From: Nemertoderma westbladi
Taxonomy: Eukaryota; Xenacoelomorpha; Nemertodermatida; Nemertodermatidae
DNA length: 54,432 nt
Direction: 5' to 3'
Assembly (NCBI GenBank): GCA_032718475.1
Contig: JAUCBJ010008101.1
Span: forward strand, 1 to 54,432
The notes beneath the pieces were generated by a model that was given only the letters and a program-made list of their open reading frames with translations, did no database searches and was not told where the DNA came from. Both the position numbers and the translations under genes were made by a program. Positions 31,821-47,174 of the stretch are shown piece after piece. The number at the start of each line of letters is the position of its first letter. Position 1 is the stretch's first letter.

Positions 31821-34800
31821 TTTATATGACACCGAGAGTTCCACAGGACACTTTATATGACACCGAGAGTTCCACAGGTCACTTTATATGACCCCGAGAG
31901 TTTCACAGGACACTTTATATGACCTCGAGAGTTTCACAGGACACTTTATATGACCCTGAGAGTTCCACAGGACACTTTATATGATCCCGAGAGTTTCACA
32001 GGACACTTTATATGACCCTGAGAGTTTCACAGGACACTTTATATGACCCTGAGAGTTCCACAGGACACTTTATATGATCCCGAGAGTTTCACAGGACACT
32101 TTATATGACCCTGAGAGTTCCACAGGACACTTTATATGATCCCGAGAGTTTCACAGGACACTTTATATGATCCCGAGAGTTCCACAGGACACTTTATATG
32201 ACCTCGAGAGTTCCACAGGACACTTTATATGACCCTGAGAGTTTCACAGGACACTTTATATGACCCTGAGAGTTCCACAGGACACTTTATATGATCCCGA
32301 GAGTTTCACAGGGCACTTTATATGACCCCGAGAGTTCCACAGGACACTTTATATGATCCCGAGAGTTCCACAGGACACTTTATATGACGCCGAGAGTTCC
32401 ACAGGACACTTTATATGATCCCGAGAGTTCCACAGGACACTTTATATGACCCTGAGAGTTTCACAGGACACTTTATATGACCCTGAGAGTTCCACAGGAC
32501 ACTTTATATGATCCCGAGAGTTTCACAGGACACTTTATATGATCCCGAGAGTTCCACAGGACACTTTATATGATCCCGAGAGTTCCACAGGACACTTTAT
32601 ATGATCCCGAGAGTTTCACAGGACACTTTATATGACCCTGAGAGTTCCACAGGACACTTTATATGATCCCGAGAGTTTCACAGGACACTTTATATGACCC
32701 TGAGAGTTCCACAGGACACTTTATATGATCCCGAGAGTTTCACAGGACACTTTATATGATCCCGAGAGTTCCACAGGACACTTTATATGATCCCGAGAGT
32801 TCCACAGGACACTTTATATGACCCCGAGAGTTTCACAGGACACTTTATATGACCCTGAGAGTTTCACAGGACACTTTATATGACCCTGAGAGTTCCACAG
32901 GACACTTTATATGATCCCGAGAGTTTCACAGGACACTTTATATGATCCCGAGAGTTCCACAGGACACTTTATATGACTCTGAGAGTTCCACACGACACTT
33001 TATATGACCTCGAGAGTTCCACAGGACACTTTATATGACCCCGAGAGTTTCACAGGACACTTTATATGACCCTGAGAGTTCCACAGGACACTTTATATGA
33101 CACCGAGAGTTCCACAGGACACTTTATATGACACCGAGAGTTCCACAGGACACTTTATATGACCCTGAGAGTTCCACAGGACACTTTATATGACCCTGAG
33201 AGTTCCACAGGACACTTTATATGATCCCGAGAGTTTCACATGACACTTTATATGACCCTGAGAGTTTCACAGGACACTTTATATGACCCTGAGAGTTTCA
33301 CAGGACACTTTATATGACCCTGAGAGTTCCACAGGACACTTTATATGATCCCGAGAGTTTCACAGGACACTTTATATGATCCCGAGAGTTCCACAGGACA
33401 CTTTATATGACCCCGAGAGTTCCACAGGGCACTTTATATGACGCCGAGAGTTTCACAGGACACTTTATATGATCCCGAGAGTTCCACAGGACACTTTATA
33501 TGACACCGAGAGTTCCACAGGACACTTTATATGACCCTGAGAGTTCCACAGGACACTTTATATGACCCTGAGAGTTCCACAGGACACTTTATATGATCCC
33601 GAGAGTTTCACATGACACTTTATATGACCCTGAGAGTTTCACAGGACACTTTATATGACCCTGAGAGTTTCACAGGACACTTTATATGACCCTGAGAGTT
33701 CCACAGGACACTTTATATGATCCCGAGAGTTTCACAGGACACTTTATATGATCCCGAGAGTTTCACAGGACACTTTATATGATCCCGAGAGTTTCACAGG
33801 ACACTTTATATGATCCCGAGAGTTTCACAGGACACTTTATATGACCCTGAGAGTTTCACAGGACACTTTATATGATCCCGAGAGTTCCACAGGACACTTT
33901 ATATGACCCCGAGAGTTCCACAGGACACTTTATATGATCCCGAGAGTTTCACAGGACACTTTATATGACCCTGAGAGTTTCACAGGACACTTTATATGAT
34001 CCCGAGAGTTCCACAGGACACTTTATATGACCCCGAGAGTTTCACAGGACACTTTATATGATCCCGAGAGTTTCACAGGACACTTTATATGATCCCGAGA
34101 GTTTCACAGGACACTTTATATGACCCTGAGAGTTCCACAGGACACTTTATATGATCCCGAGAGTTTCACAGGACACTTTATATGATCCCGAGAGTTCCAC
34201 AGGACACTTTATATGACCCCGAGAGTTCCACAGGGCACTTTATATGATCCCGAGAGTTCCACAGGACACTTTATATGACCCCGAGAGTTCCACAGGACAC
34301 TTTATATGACCCCGAGAGTTCCACAGGACACTTTATATGACGCCGAGAGTTTCACAGGACACTTTATATGACCTCGAGAGTTCCACAGGACACTTTATAT
34401 GACCTCGAGAGTTCCACAGGGCACTTTATATGACGCCGAGAGTTCCACATGACACTTTATATGACCCCGAGAGTTCCACAGGACACTTTATATGACCCTG
34501 AGAGTTTCACAGGACACTTTATATGATCCCGAGAGTTTCACAGGACACTTTATATGACCCCGAGAGTTTCACAGGACACTTTATATGACCCCGAGAGTTT
34601 CACAGGACACTTTATATGACCCCGAGAGTTCCACCGGACACTTTATATGACCCCGAGAGTTTCACAGGACACTTTATATGACCCCGAGAGTTTCACAGGA
34701 CACTTTATATGACCCCGAGAGTTCCACAGGGCACTTTATATGACCCTGAGAGTTTCACAGGACACTTTATATGATCCCGAGAGTTTCACAGGACACTTCA

Positions 34801-37800
34801 TATGACCCCGAGAGTTCCACCGGACACTTTATATGACCCTGAGAGTTTCACAGGACACTTTATATGATCCCGAGAGTTTCACAGGACACTTTATATGACC
34901 CCGAGAGTTTCACAGGACACTTTATATGACCCCGAGAGTTTCACAGGACACTTTATATGACCCCGAGAGTTCCACCGGACACTTTATATGACCCTGAGAG
35001 TTTCACAGGACACTTTATATGATCCCGAGAGTTTCACAGGACACTTTATATGACCCCGAGAGTTTCACAGGACACTTTATATGACCCCGAGAGTTTCACA
35101 GGACACTTTATATGACTCCGAGAGTTCCACAGGACACTTTATATGACCCTGAGAGTTTCACAGGACACTTTATATGACCCTGAGAGTTCCACAGGACACT
35201 TTATATGACCCCGAGAGTTCCACAGGACACTTTATATGACCCCGATAGTTTCACAGGACACTTTATATGACCCCGAGAGTTTCACAGGACACTTTATATG
35301 ACCCCGAGAGTTCCACAGGACACTTTATATGACCCTGAGAGTTTCACAGGACACTTTATATGATCCCGAGAGTTTCACAGGACACTTCATATGACCCCGA
35401 GAGTTCCACCGGACACTTTATATGACCCTGAGAGTTTCACAGGACACTTTATATGATCCCGAGAGTTTCACAGGACACTTTATATGACCCTGAGAGTTCC
35501 ACAGGACACTTTATATGACCCCGATAGTTCCACAGGACACTTTATATGACCCCGATAGTTTCACAGGACACTTTATATGACCCCGAGAGTTTCACAGGAC
35601 ACTTTATATGACCCCGAGAGTTCCACCGGACACTTTATATGACCCCGAGAGTTCCACCGGACACTTTATATGACCCTGAGAGTTTCACAGGACACTTTAT
35701 ATGATCCCGAGAGTTTCACAGGACACTTTATATGACCCTGAGAGTTCCACAGGACACTTTATATGACCCCGATAGTTCCACAGGACACTTTATATGACCC
35801 CGATAGTTTCACAGGACACTTTATATGACCCCGAGAGTTTCACAGGACACTTCATATGACCCCGAGAGTTCCACCGGACACTTTATATGACCCTGAGAGT
35901 TTCACAGGACACTTTATATGATCCCGAGAGTTTCACAGGACACTTTATATGACCCCGAGAGTTCCACCGGACACTTTATATGACCCTGAGAGTTTCACAG
36001 GACACTTTATATGATCCCGAGAGTTTCACAGGACACTTTATATGACCCCGAGAGTTTCACAGGACACTTTATATGACCCCGAGAGTTTCACAGGACACTT
36101 TATATGACTCCGAGAGTTCCACAGGACACTTTATATGACCCTGAGAGTTTCACAGGACACTTTATATGACCCTGAGAGTTCCACAGGACACTTTATATGA
36201 CCCCGAGAGTTCCACAGGACACTTTATATGATCCCGAGAGTTCCACAGGACATTTTATATGACCCTGAGAGTTTCACAGGACACTTTATATGACCCCGAG
36301 AGTTCCACAGGACACTTTATATGACCCCGAGAGTTTCACAGGACACTTTATATGACCCCGAGAGTTCCACAGGACACTTTATATGACCCCGAGAGTTTCA
36401 CAGGACACTTTATATGACCCCGAGAGTTCCACAGGACACTTTATATGACCCTGAGAGTTTCACAGGACACTTTATATGACCCCGAGAGTTTCACAGGACA
36501 CTTTATATGACCCCGAGAGTTCCACCGGACACTTTATATGACCCCGAGAGTTTCACAGGACACTTTATATGACCCCGAGAGTTCCACAGGACACTTTATA
36601 TGACCCCGAGAGTTTCACAGGACACTTTATATGACCCCGAGAGTTTCACAGGACACTTTATATGACCCTGAGAGTTTCACAGGACACTTTATATGACCCC
36701 GAGAGTTTCACAGGACACTTTATATGACCCCGAGAGTTCCACAGGACACTTTATATGACCCCGAGAGTTTCACAGGACACTTTATATGACCCCGAGAGTT
36801 TCACAGGACACTTTATATGACCCTGAGAGTTTCACAGGACACTTTATATGACCCCGAGAGTTTCACAGGACACTTTATATGACCCCGAGAGTTCCACAGG
36901 ACACTTTATATGACCCCGAGAGTTTCACAGGACACTTTATATGACCCCGAGAGTTCCACAGGACACTTTATATGACCCCGAGAGTTTCACAGGACACTTT
37001 ATATGACCCCGAGAGTTTCACAGGACACTTTATATGACCCCGAGAGTTTCACAGGACACTTTATATGACCCTGAGAGTTCCACAGGACACTTTATATGAC
37101 CCCGATAGTTCCACAGGACACTTTATATGACCCCGATAGTTTCACAGGACACTTTATATGACCCCGAGAGTTTCACAGGACACTTTATATGACCCTGAGA
37201 GTTTCACAGGACACTTTATATGACCCCGAGAGTTTCACAGGACACTTCATATGACCCCGAGAGTTCCACCGGACACTTTATATGACCCTGAGAGTTTCAC
37301 AGGACACTTTATATGATCCCGAGAGTTTCACAGGACACTTTATATGATCCCGAGAGTTTCACAGGACACTTTATATGACCCTGAGAGTTTCACAGGACAC
37401 TTTATATGACCCCGAGAGTTCCACAGGACACTTTATATGACCCTGAGAGTTCCACAGGACACTTTATATGACCCCGAGAGTTCCACAGGACACTTTATAT
37501 GACCCTGAGAGTTCCACAGGACACTTTATATGACCCTGAGAGTTTCACAGGACACTTTATATGATCCCGAGAGTTTCACAGGGCACTTTATATGACTCTG
37601 AGAGTTCCACAGGACACTTTATATGACCCCGAGAGTTCCACAGGACACTTTATATGACCCCGAGAGTTCCACCGGACACTTTATATGACCCCGAGAGTTC
37701 CACCGGACACTTTATATGACCCCGAGAGTTCCACCGGACACTTTATATGACCCTAAGAGTTTCACAGGACACTTTATATGACCCCGAGAGTTCCACAGGA

Positions 37801-40800
37801 CACTTTATATGACACCGAGAGTTCCACAGGACACTTTATATGACCCTGAGAGTTCCACAGGACACTTTATATGACCCCGAGAGTTCCACAGGACACTTTA
37901 TATGATCCCGAGAGTTTCACATGACACTTTATATGACCTCGAGAGTTCCACAGGACACTTTATATGACCCCGAGAGTTCCACAGGACACTTTATATGACC
38001 CCGAGAGTTCCACAGGACACTTTATATGACCCCGAGAGTTCCACAGGACACTTTATATGATCCCGAGAGTTTCAAGGACACTTTATATGACCCCGAGAGT
38101 TCCACAGGACACTTTATATGACCCCGAGAGTTCCACAGGACACTTTATATGACCCCGAGAGTTCCACAGGACACTTTATATGATCCCGAGAGTTCCACAG
38201 GACACTTTATATGACCCCGAGAGTTCCACAGGACACTTTATATGACCCCGAGAGTTCCACAGGACACTTTATATGATCCCGAGAGTTTCACATGACACTT
38301 TATATGACCTCGAGAGTTCCACAGGACACTTTATATGACCCCGAGAGTTCCACAGGACACTTTATATGACCCCGAGAGTTCCACAGGACACTTTATATGA
38401 TCCCGAGAGTTTCACATGACACTTTATATGACCCCGAGAGTTCCACAGGACACTTTATATGACCCCGAGAGTTCCACAGGACACTTTATATGACCCCGAG
38501 AGTTCCACAGGACACTTTATATGACCCCGAGAGTTCCACAGGACACTTTATATGACCCCGAGAGTTCCACAGGACACTTTATATGACCCCGAGAGTTCCA
38601 CAGGACACTTTATATGATCCCGAGAGTTTCACATGACACTTTATATGACCTCGAGAGTTCCACAGGACACTTTATATGACCCCGAGAGTTCCACAGGACA
38701 CTTTATATGACCCCGAGAGTTCCACAGGACACTTTATATGACCCCGAGAGTTCCACAGGACACTTTATATGATCCCGAGAGTTTCAAGGACACTTTATAT
38801 GATCCCGAGAGTTCCACAGGACACTTTATATGACCCCGAGAGTTCCACAGGACACTTTATATGACCCCGAGAGTTCCACAGGACACTTTATATGACACCG
38901 AGAGTTTCACAGGACACTTTATATGACCCCGAGAGTTCCACAGGACACTTTATATGATCCCGAGAGTTCCACAGGACACTTTATATGACCCCGAGAGTTC
39001 CACAGGACACTTTATATGACCCCGAGAGTTCCACAGGACACTTTATATGACACCGAGAGTTTCACAGGACACTTTATATGACCCTGAGAGTTCCACAGGA
39101 CACTTTATATGACCCTGAGAGTTCCACAGGACACTTTATATGACACCGAGAGTTCCACAGGACACTTTATATGACACCGAGAGTTCCACACGACACTTTA
39201 TATGACCCCGAGAGTTCCACAGGACACTTTATATGACCCCGAGAGTTTCAAGGACACTATATATGACCCCGAGAGTTCCACAGGACACTTTATATGACCC
39301 CGAGAGTTCCACAGGACACTTTATATGACACCGAGAGTTCCACACGACACTTTATATGACCCCGAGAGTTCCACAGGACACTTTATATGACCCCGAGAGT
39401 TCCACAGGACACTTTATATGACACCGAGAGTTCCACAGGACACTTTATATGACACCGAGAGTTCCACAGGACACTTTATATGACACCGAGAGTTCCACAC
39501 GACACTTTATATGACCCCGAGAGTTCCACAGGACACTTTATATGACCCCGAGAGTTCCACAGGACACTTTATATGACACCGAGAGTTCCACAGGACACTT
39601 TATATGACACCGAGAGTTCCACAGGACACTTTATATGACACCGAGAGTTCCACAGGACACTTTATATGACCTCGAGAGTTCCACAGGACACTTTATATGA
39701 CCCCGAGAGTTCCACAGGACACTTTATATGACACCGAGAGTTCCACACGACACTTTATATGACCCCGAGAGTTCCACAGGACACTTTATATGACACCGAG
39801 AGTTCCACAGGACACTTTATATGACACCGAGAGTTCCACAGGACACTTTATATGACACCGAGAGTTCCACAGGACACTTTATATGACCTCGAGAGTTCCA
39901 CAGGACACTTTATATGACCCCGAGAGTTCCACAGGACACTTTATATGACACCGAGAGTTCCACACGACACTTTATATGACCCCGAGAGTTCCACAGGACA
40001 CTTTATATGACCCCGAGAGTTCCACAGGACACTTTATATGACACCGAGAGTTCCACAGGACACTTTATATGACACCGAGAGTTCCACAGGACACTTTATA
40101 TGACACCGAGAGTTCCACAGGACACTTTATATGACCTCGAGAGTTCCACAGGACACTTTATATGACCCCGAGAGTTCCACAGGACACTTTATATGACCCT
40201 GAGAGTTTCACAGGACACTTTATATGACACCGAGAGTTCCACAGGACACTTTATATGACCCCGAGAGTTCCACAGGACACTTTATATGACCCCGAGAGTT
40301 CCACAGGACACTTTATATGACACCGAGAGTTTCACAGGACACTTTATATGACCCCGAGAGTTCCACAGGACACTTTATATGACCTCGAGAGTTCCACAGG
40401 ACACTTTATATGACCCCGAGAGTTCCACAGGACACTTTATATGACCCCGAGAGTTCCACAGGACACTTTATATGACACCGAGAGTTCCACAGGACACTTT
40501 ATATGACCCCGAGAGTTCCACAGGACACTTTATTTATATGATCCCGAGAGTTCCACAGGACACTTTATATGACCTCGAGAGTTCCACAGGACACTTTATA
40601 TGACCTCGAGAGTTCCACAGGACACTTTATATGACGCCGAGAGTTTCACAGGACACTTTATATGACCCTGAGAGTTCCACAGGACACTTTATATGACACC
40701 GAGAGTTCCACAGGACACTTTATATGACCCCGAGAGTTCCACAGGACACTTTATATGACACCGAGAGTTCCACAGGACACTTTATATGACACCGAGAGTT

Positions 40801-43800
40801 CCACAGGACACTTTATATGACCCCGAGAGTTCCACAGGACACTTTATATGACCCCGAGAGTTCCACAGGACACTTTATATGACACCGAGAGTTCCACAGG
40901 ACACTTTATATGACACCGAGAGTTCCACAGGACACTTTATATGACACCGAGAGTTCCACAGGACACTTTATATGACCCCGAGAGTTCCACAGGACACTTT
41001 ATATGACACCGAGAGTTCCACAGGACACTTTATATGACACCGAGAGTTCCACAGGACACTTTATATGACACCGAGAGTTCCACAGGACACTTTATATGAC
41101 CCCGAGAGTTCCACAGGACACTTTATATGACCCCGAGAGTTCCACAGGACACTTTATATGACCTCGAGAGTTCCACAGGACACTTTATATGACACCGAGA
41201 GTTCCACAGGACACTTTATATGACCCCGAGAGTTCCACAGGACACTTTATATGACCCCGAGAGTTCCACAGGACACTTTATATGACACCGAGAGTTTCAC
41301 AGGACACTTTATATGACCCCGAGAGTTCCACAGGACACTTTATATGACCTCGAGAGTTCCACAGGACACTTTATATGACACCGAGAGTTCCACAGGACAC
41401 TTTATATGACCCCGAGAGTTCCACAGGACACTTTATATGACCCCGAGAGTTCCACAGGACACTTTATATGACACCGAGAGTTTCACAGGACACTTTATAT
41501 GACCCCGAGAGTTCCACAGGACACTTTATATGACCTCGAGAGTTCCACAGGACACTTTATATGACACCGAGAGTTCCACAGGACACTTTATATGACCCCG
41601 AGAGTTCCACAGGACACTTTATATGACACCGAGAGTTCCACAGGACACTTTATATGACCCTGAGAGTTTCACAGGACACTTTATATGACCCTGAGAGTTT
41701 CACAGGACACTTTATATGACCCTGAGAGTTCCACAGGACACTTTATATGACGCCGAGAGTTCCACAGGACACTTTATATGACCTCGAGAGTTCCACAGGA
41801 CACTTTATATGACCCCGAGAGTTCCACAGGACACTATATATGACACCGAGAGTTCCACAGGACACTTTATATGACACCGAGAGTTCCACAGGACACTTTA
41901 TATGACACCGAGAGTTCCACAGGACACTTTATATGACCCTGAGAGTTCCACAGGACACTTTATATGACCCCGAGAGTTCCACAGGACACTATATATGACA
42001 CCGAGAGTTCCACAGGACACTTTATATGACCCTGAGAGTTCCACAGGACACTTTATATGACACCGAGAGTTCCACAGGACACTTTATATGACCCTGAGAG
42101 TTTCACAGGACACTTTATATGACCCCGAGAGTTCCACAGGACACTTTATATGACCCCGAGAGTTCCACAGGACACTTTATATGACCCTGAGAGTTTCACA
42201 GGACACTTTATATGACCCTGAGAGTTTCACAGGACACTTTATATGACCCTGAGAGTTCCACAGGACACTTTATATGACACCGAGAGTTCCACAGGACACT
42301 TTATATGACCCCGAGAGTTCCACAGGACACTTTATATGACCCTGAGAGTTTCACAGGACACTTTATATGACCCCGAGAGTTCCACAGGACACTTTATATG
42401 ACACCGAGAGTTCCACAGGACACTTTATATGACCCTGAGAGTTTCACAGGACACTTTATATGACCCCGAGAGTTCCACAGGACACTTTATATGACCCCGA
42501 GAGTTCCACAGGACACTTTATATGACCCTGAGAGTTTCACAGGACACTTTATATGACCCCGAGAGTTCCACAGGACACTTTATATGACCCCGAGAGTTCC
42601 ACAGGACACTTTATATGACACCGAGAGTTCCACAGGACACTTTATATGACACCGAGAGTTCCACAGGACACTTTATATGACACCGAGAGTTCCACAGGAC
42701 ACTTTATATGACCCCGAGAGTTCCACAGGACACTTTATATGACACCGAGAGTTCCACAGGACACTTTATATGACACCGAGAGTTCCACAGGACACTTTAT
42801 ATGACACCGAGAGTTTCACAGGACACTTTATATGACCCCGAGAGTTCCACAGGACACTTTATATGACCTCGAGAGTTCCACAGGACACTTTATATGACAC
42901 CGAGAGTTCCACAGGACACTTTATATGACCCCGAGAGTTCCACAGGACACTTTATATGACACCGAGAGTTCCACAGGACACTTTATATGATCCCGAGAGT
43001 TCCACAGGACACTTTATATGACACCGAGAGTTCCACAGGACACTTTATATGACCTCGAGAGTTCCACAGGACACTTTATATGACACCGAGAGTTCCACAG
43101 GACACTTTATATGACACCGAGAGTTCCACAGGACACTTTATATGACACCGAGAGTTCCACAGGACACTTTATATGACCCCGAGAGTTCCACAGGACACTT
43201 TATATGACACCGAGAGTTCCACAGGACACTTTATATGACACCGAGAGTTCCACAGGACACTTTATATGACACCGAGAGTTTCACAGGACACTTTATATGA
43301 CCCCGAGAGTTCCACAGGACACTTTATATGACCTCGAGAGTTCCACAGGACACTTTATATGACACCGAGAGTTCCACAGGACACTTTATATGACCCCGAG
43401 AGTTCCACAGGACACTTTATATGACACCGAGAGTTCCACAGGACACTTTATATGATCCCGAGAGTTCCACAGGACACTTTATATGACCTCGAGAGTTCCA
43501 CAGGACACTTTATATGACCTCGAGAGTTCCACAGGACACTTTATATGACACCGAGAGTTCCACAGGACACTTTATATGACCCTGAGAGTTCCACAGGACA
43601 CTTTATATGACCCTAAGAGTTTCACAGGACACTTTATATGACACCGAGAGTTCCACAGGACACTTTATATGACCCCGAGAGTTCCACAGGACACTTTATA
43701 TGACCCCGAGAGTTCCACAGGACACTTTATATGACCCTGAGAGTTTCACAGGACACTTTATATGACACCGAGAGTTCCACAGGACACTTTATATGACCCC

Positions 43801-46800
43801 GAGAGTTCCACAGGACACTTTATATGACCCCGAGAGTTCCACAGGACACTTTATATGACCCTGAGAGTTTCACAGGACACTTTATATGACCCCGAGAGTT
43901 CCACAGGACACTTTATATGACCCTGAGAGTTTCACAGGACACTTTATATGACACCGAGAGTTCCACAGGACACTTTATATGACCCCGAGAGTTCCACAGG
44001 ACACTTTATATGACCCCGAGAGTTCCACAGGACACTTTATATGACCCTGAGAGTTTCACAGGACACTTTATATGACACCGAGAGTTCCACAGGACACTTT
44101 ATATGACCCCGAGAGTTCCACAGGACACTTTATATGACCCCGAGAGTTCCACAGGACACTTTATATGACACCGAGAGTTTCACAGGACACTTTATATGAC
44201 CCCGAGAGTTCCACAGGACACTTTATATGACCTCGAGAGTTCCACAGGACACTTTATATGACACCGAGAGTTCCACAGGACACTTTATATGACACCGAGA
44301 GTTCCACAGGACACTTTATATGACCCCGAGAGTTCCACAGGACACTTTATATGACACCGAGAGTTCCACAGGACACTTTATATGACCTCGAGAGTTCCAC
44401 AGGACACTTTATATGATCCCGAGAGTTCCACAGGACACTTTATATGACCCTGAGAGTTCCACAGGACACTTTATATGATCCCGAGAGTTCCACAGGATAC
44501 TTTATATGACCCTGAGAGTTCCACAGGACACTTTATATGATCCCGAGAGTTCCACAGGACACTTTATATGACCCTGAGAGTTCCACAGGACACTTTATAT
44601 GATCCCGAGAGTTTCACAGGACACTTTATATGACCCTGAGAGTTCCACAGGACACTTTATATGACCCCGAGAGTTCCACAGGACACTTTATATGACACCG
44701 AGAGTTCCACAGGACACTTTATATGACCCCGAGAGTTCCACAGGACACTTTATATGACCCCGAGAGTTTCACAGGACACTTTATATGACCCTGAGAGTTT
44801 CACAGGACACTTTATATGACCCTGAGAGTTCCACAGGACACTTTATATGACACCGAGAGTTCCACAGGACACTTTATATGACCCGGAGAGTTTCACAGGA
44901 CACTTTATATGACCTCGAGAGTTCCACAGGACACTTTATATGACACCGAGAGTTCCACAGGACACTTTATATGACACCGAGAGTTCCACAGGACACTTTA
45001 TATGACCCTGAGAGTTCCACAGGACACTTTATATGACCTCGAGAGTTCCACAGGACACTTTATATGACCCGGAGAGTTTCACAGGACACTTTATATGACC
45101 CCGAGAGTTCCACAGGACACTTTATATGACCTCGAGAGTTTCACAGGACACTTTATATGACACCGAGAGTTTCACAGGACACTTTATATGACCCTGAGAG
45201 TTTCACAGGACACTTTATATGACCCTGAGAGTTTCACAGGACACTTTATATGACCTCGAGAGTTCCACAGGACACTTTATATGATCCCGAGAGTTTCACA
45301 GGACACTTTATATGACACCGAGAGTTCCACAGGACACTTTATATGACCCCGAGAGTTTCACAGGACACTTTATATGACACCGAGAGTTCCACAGGACACT
45401 TTATATGACCCCGAGAGTTTCACAGGACACTTTATATGACCTCGAGAGTTCCACAGGACACTTTATATGACCCCGAGAGTTCCACAGGACACTTTATATG
45501 ACCCCGAGAGTTTCACAGGACACTTTATATGACCCTGAGAGTTTCACAGGACACTTTATATGACCCTGAGAGTTCCACAGGACACTTTATATGACACCGA
45601 GAGTTCCACAGGACACTTTATATGACCTCGAGAGTTCCACAGGACACTTTATATGACCCGAGAGTTCCACAGGACACTTTATATGACCTCGAGAGTTCCA
45701 CAGGACACTTTATATGACCCCGAGAGTTCCACAGGACACTTTATATGACCCGAGAGTTCCACAGGACACTTTATATGACCCCGAGAGTTCCACAGGACAC
45801 TTTATATGACCCTGAGAGTTCCACAGGACACTTTATATGACACCGAGAGTTCCACAGGACACTTTATATGACCCCGAGAGTTCCACAGGACACTTTATAT
45901 GACCCTGAGAGTTCCACAGGACACTTTATATGACCCGAGAGTTCCACAGGACACTTTATATGACCCCGAGAGTTCCACAGGACACTTTATATGACCCTGA
46001 GAGTTCCACAGGACACTTTATATGACCCGAGAGTTCCACAGGACACTTTATATGACCCCGAGAGTTCCACAGGACACTTTATATGACCCCGAGAGTTCCA
46101 CCGGACACTTTATATGACCCTGAGAGTTTCACAGGACACTTTATATGACCCGAGAGTTCCACAGGACACTTTATATGACACCGAGAGTTCCACAGGACAC
46201 TTTATATGACACCGAGAGTTCCACAGGACACTTTATATGACACCGAGAGTTTCACAGGACACTTTATATGACCCCGAGAGTTCCACCGGACACTTTATAT
46301 GACCCCGAGAGTTCCACCGGACACTTTATATGACCCTGAGAGTTCCACAGGACACTTTATATGACACCGAGAGTTTCACAGGACACTTTATATGACCCCG
46401 AGAGTTCCACCGGACACTTTATATGACCCCGAGAGTTCCACCGGACACTTTATATGACCCTGAGAGTTTCACAGGACACTTTATATGATCCCGAGAGTTT
46501 CACAGGGCACTTTATATGACTCTGAGAGTTCCACAGGACACTTTATATGACCCCGAGAGTTCCACAGGACACTTTATATGACCCCGAGAGTTCCACAGGA
46601 CACTTTATATGACCCTGAGAGTTTCACAGGACACTTTATATGATCCCGAGAGTTTCACAGGACACTTTATATGACCCTGAGAGTTCCACAGGACACTTTA
46701 TATGACCCCGAGAGTTCCACAGGACACTTTATATGACCCCGAGAGTTCCACAGGACACTTTATATGATCCCGAGAGTTTCACAGGACACTTTATATGACC

Positions 46801-46856
46801 CTGAGAGTTTCACAGGACACTTTATATGACCCTGAGAGTTCCACAGGACACTTTAT

Positions 46857-47174
46857 ATGACCCTGAGAGTTCCACAGGACACTTTATATGACCCCGAGGA
46901 GTTTCACAGGACACTTTATATGACCCTGAGAGTTCCACAGGACACTTTATATGACCCCGAGGAGTTTCACAGGACACTTTATATGACCCTGAGAGTTCCA
47001 CAGGACACTTTATATGACCCCGAGGAGTTTCACAGGACACTTTATATGACCCTGAGAGTTCCACAGGACACTTTATATGACCCCGAGGAGTTTCACAGGA
47101 CACTTTATATGACCCTGAGAGTTCCACAGGACACTTTATATGACCCCGAGAGTTTCACAGGACACTTTATATGA
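46857..47174 (+). repeat. 63-bp dimer repeats (31+32) that create spurious ORFs
   Basis: Units with GAGGAG (32 bp) alternate with ordinary 31-bp units; GAGGAG lies at 46896, 46959, 47022 and 47085, each 63 bp apart, and once more at 47272. As 63 is a multiple of 3, open frames of about 100 codons appear on both strands with a 21-residue period. They stop when the alternation ends and are not genes. Confidence 0.85.

Noticed and set aside
46822-47174. Two overlapping ORFs of about 100 codons
   Set aside because: They are made by the 63-bp dimer in the satellite and end when the dimer pattern ends.
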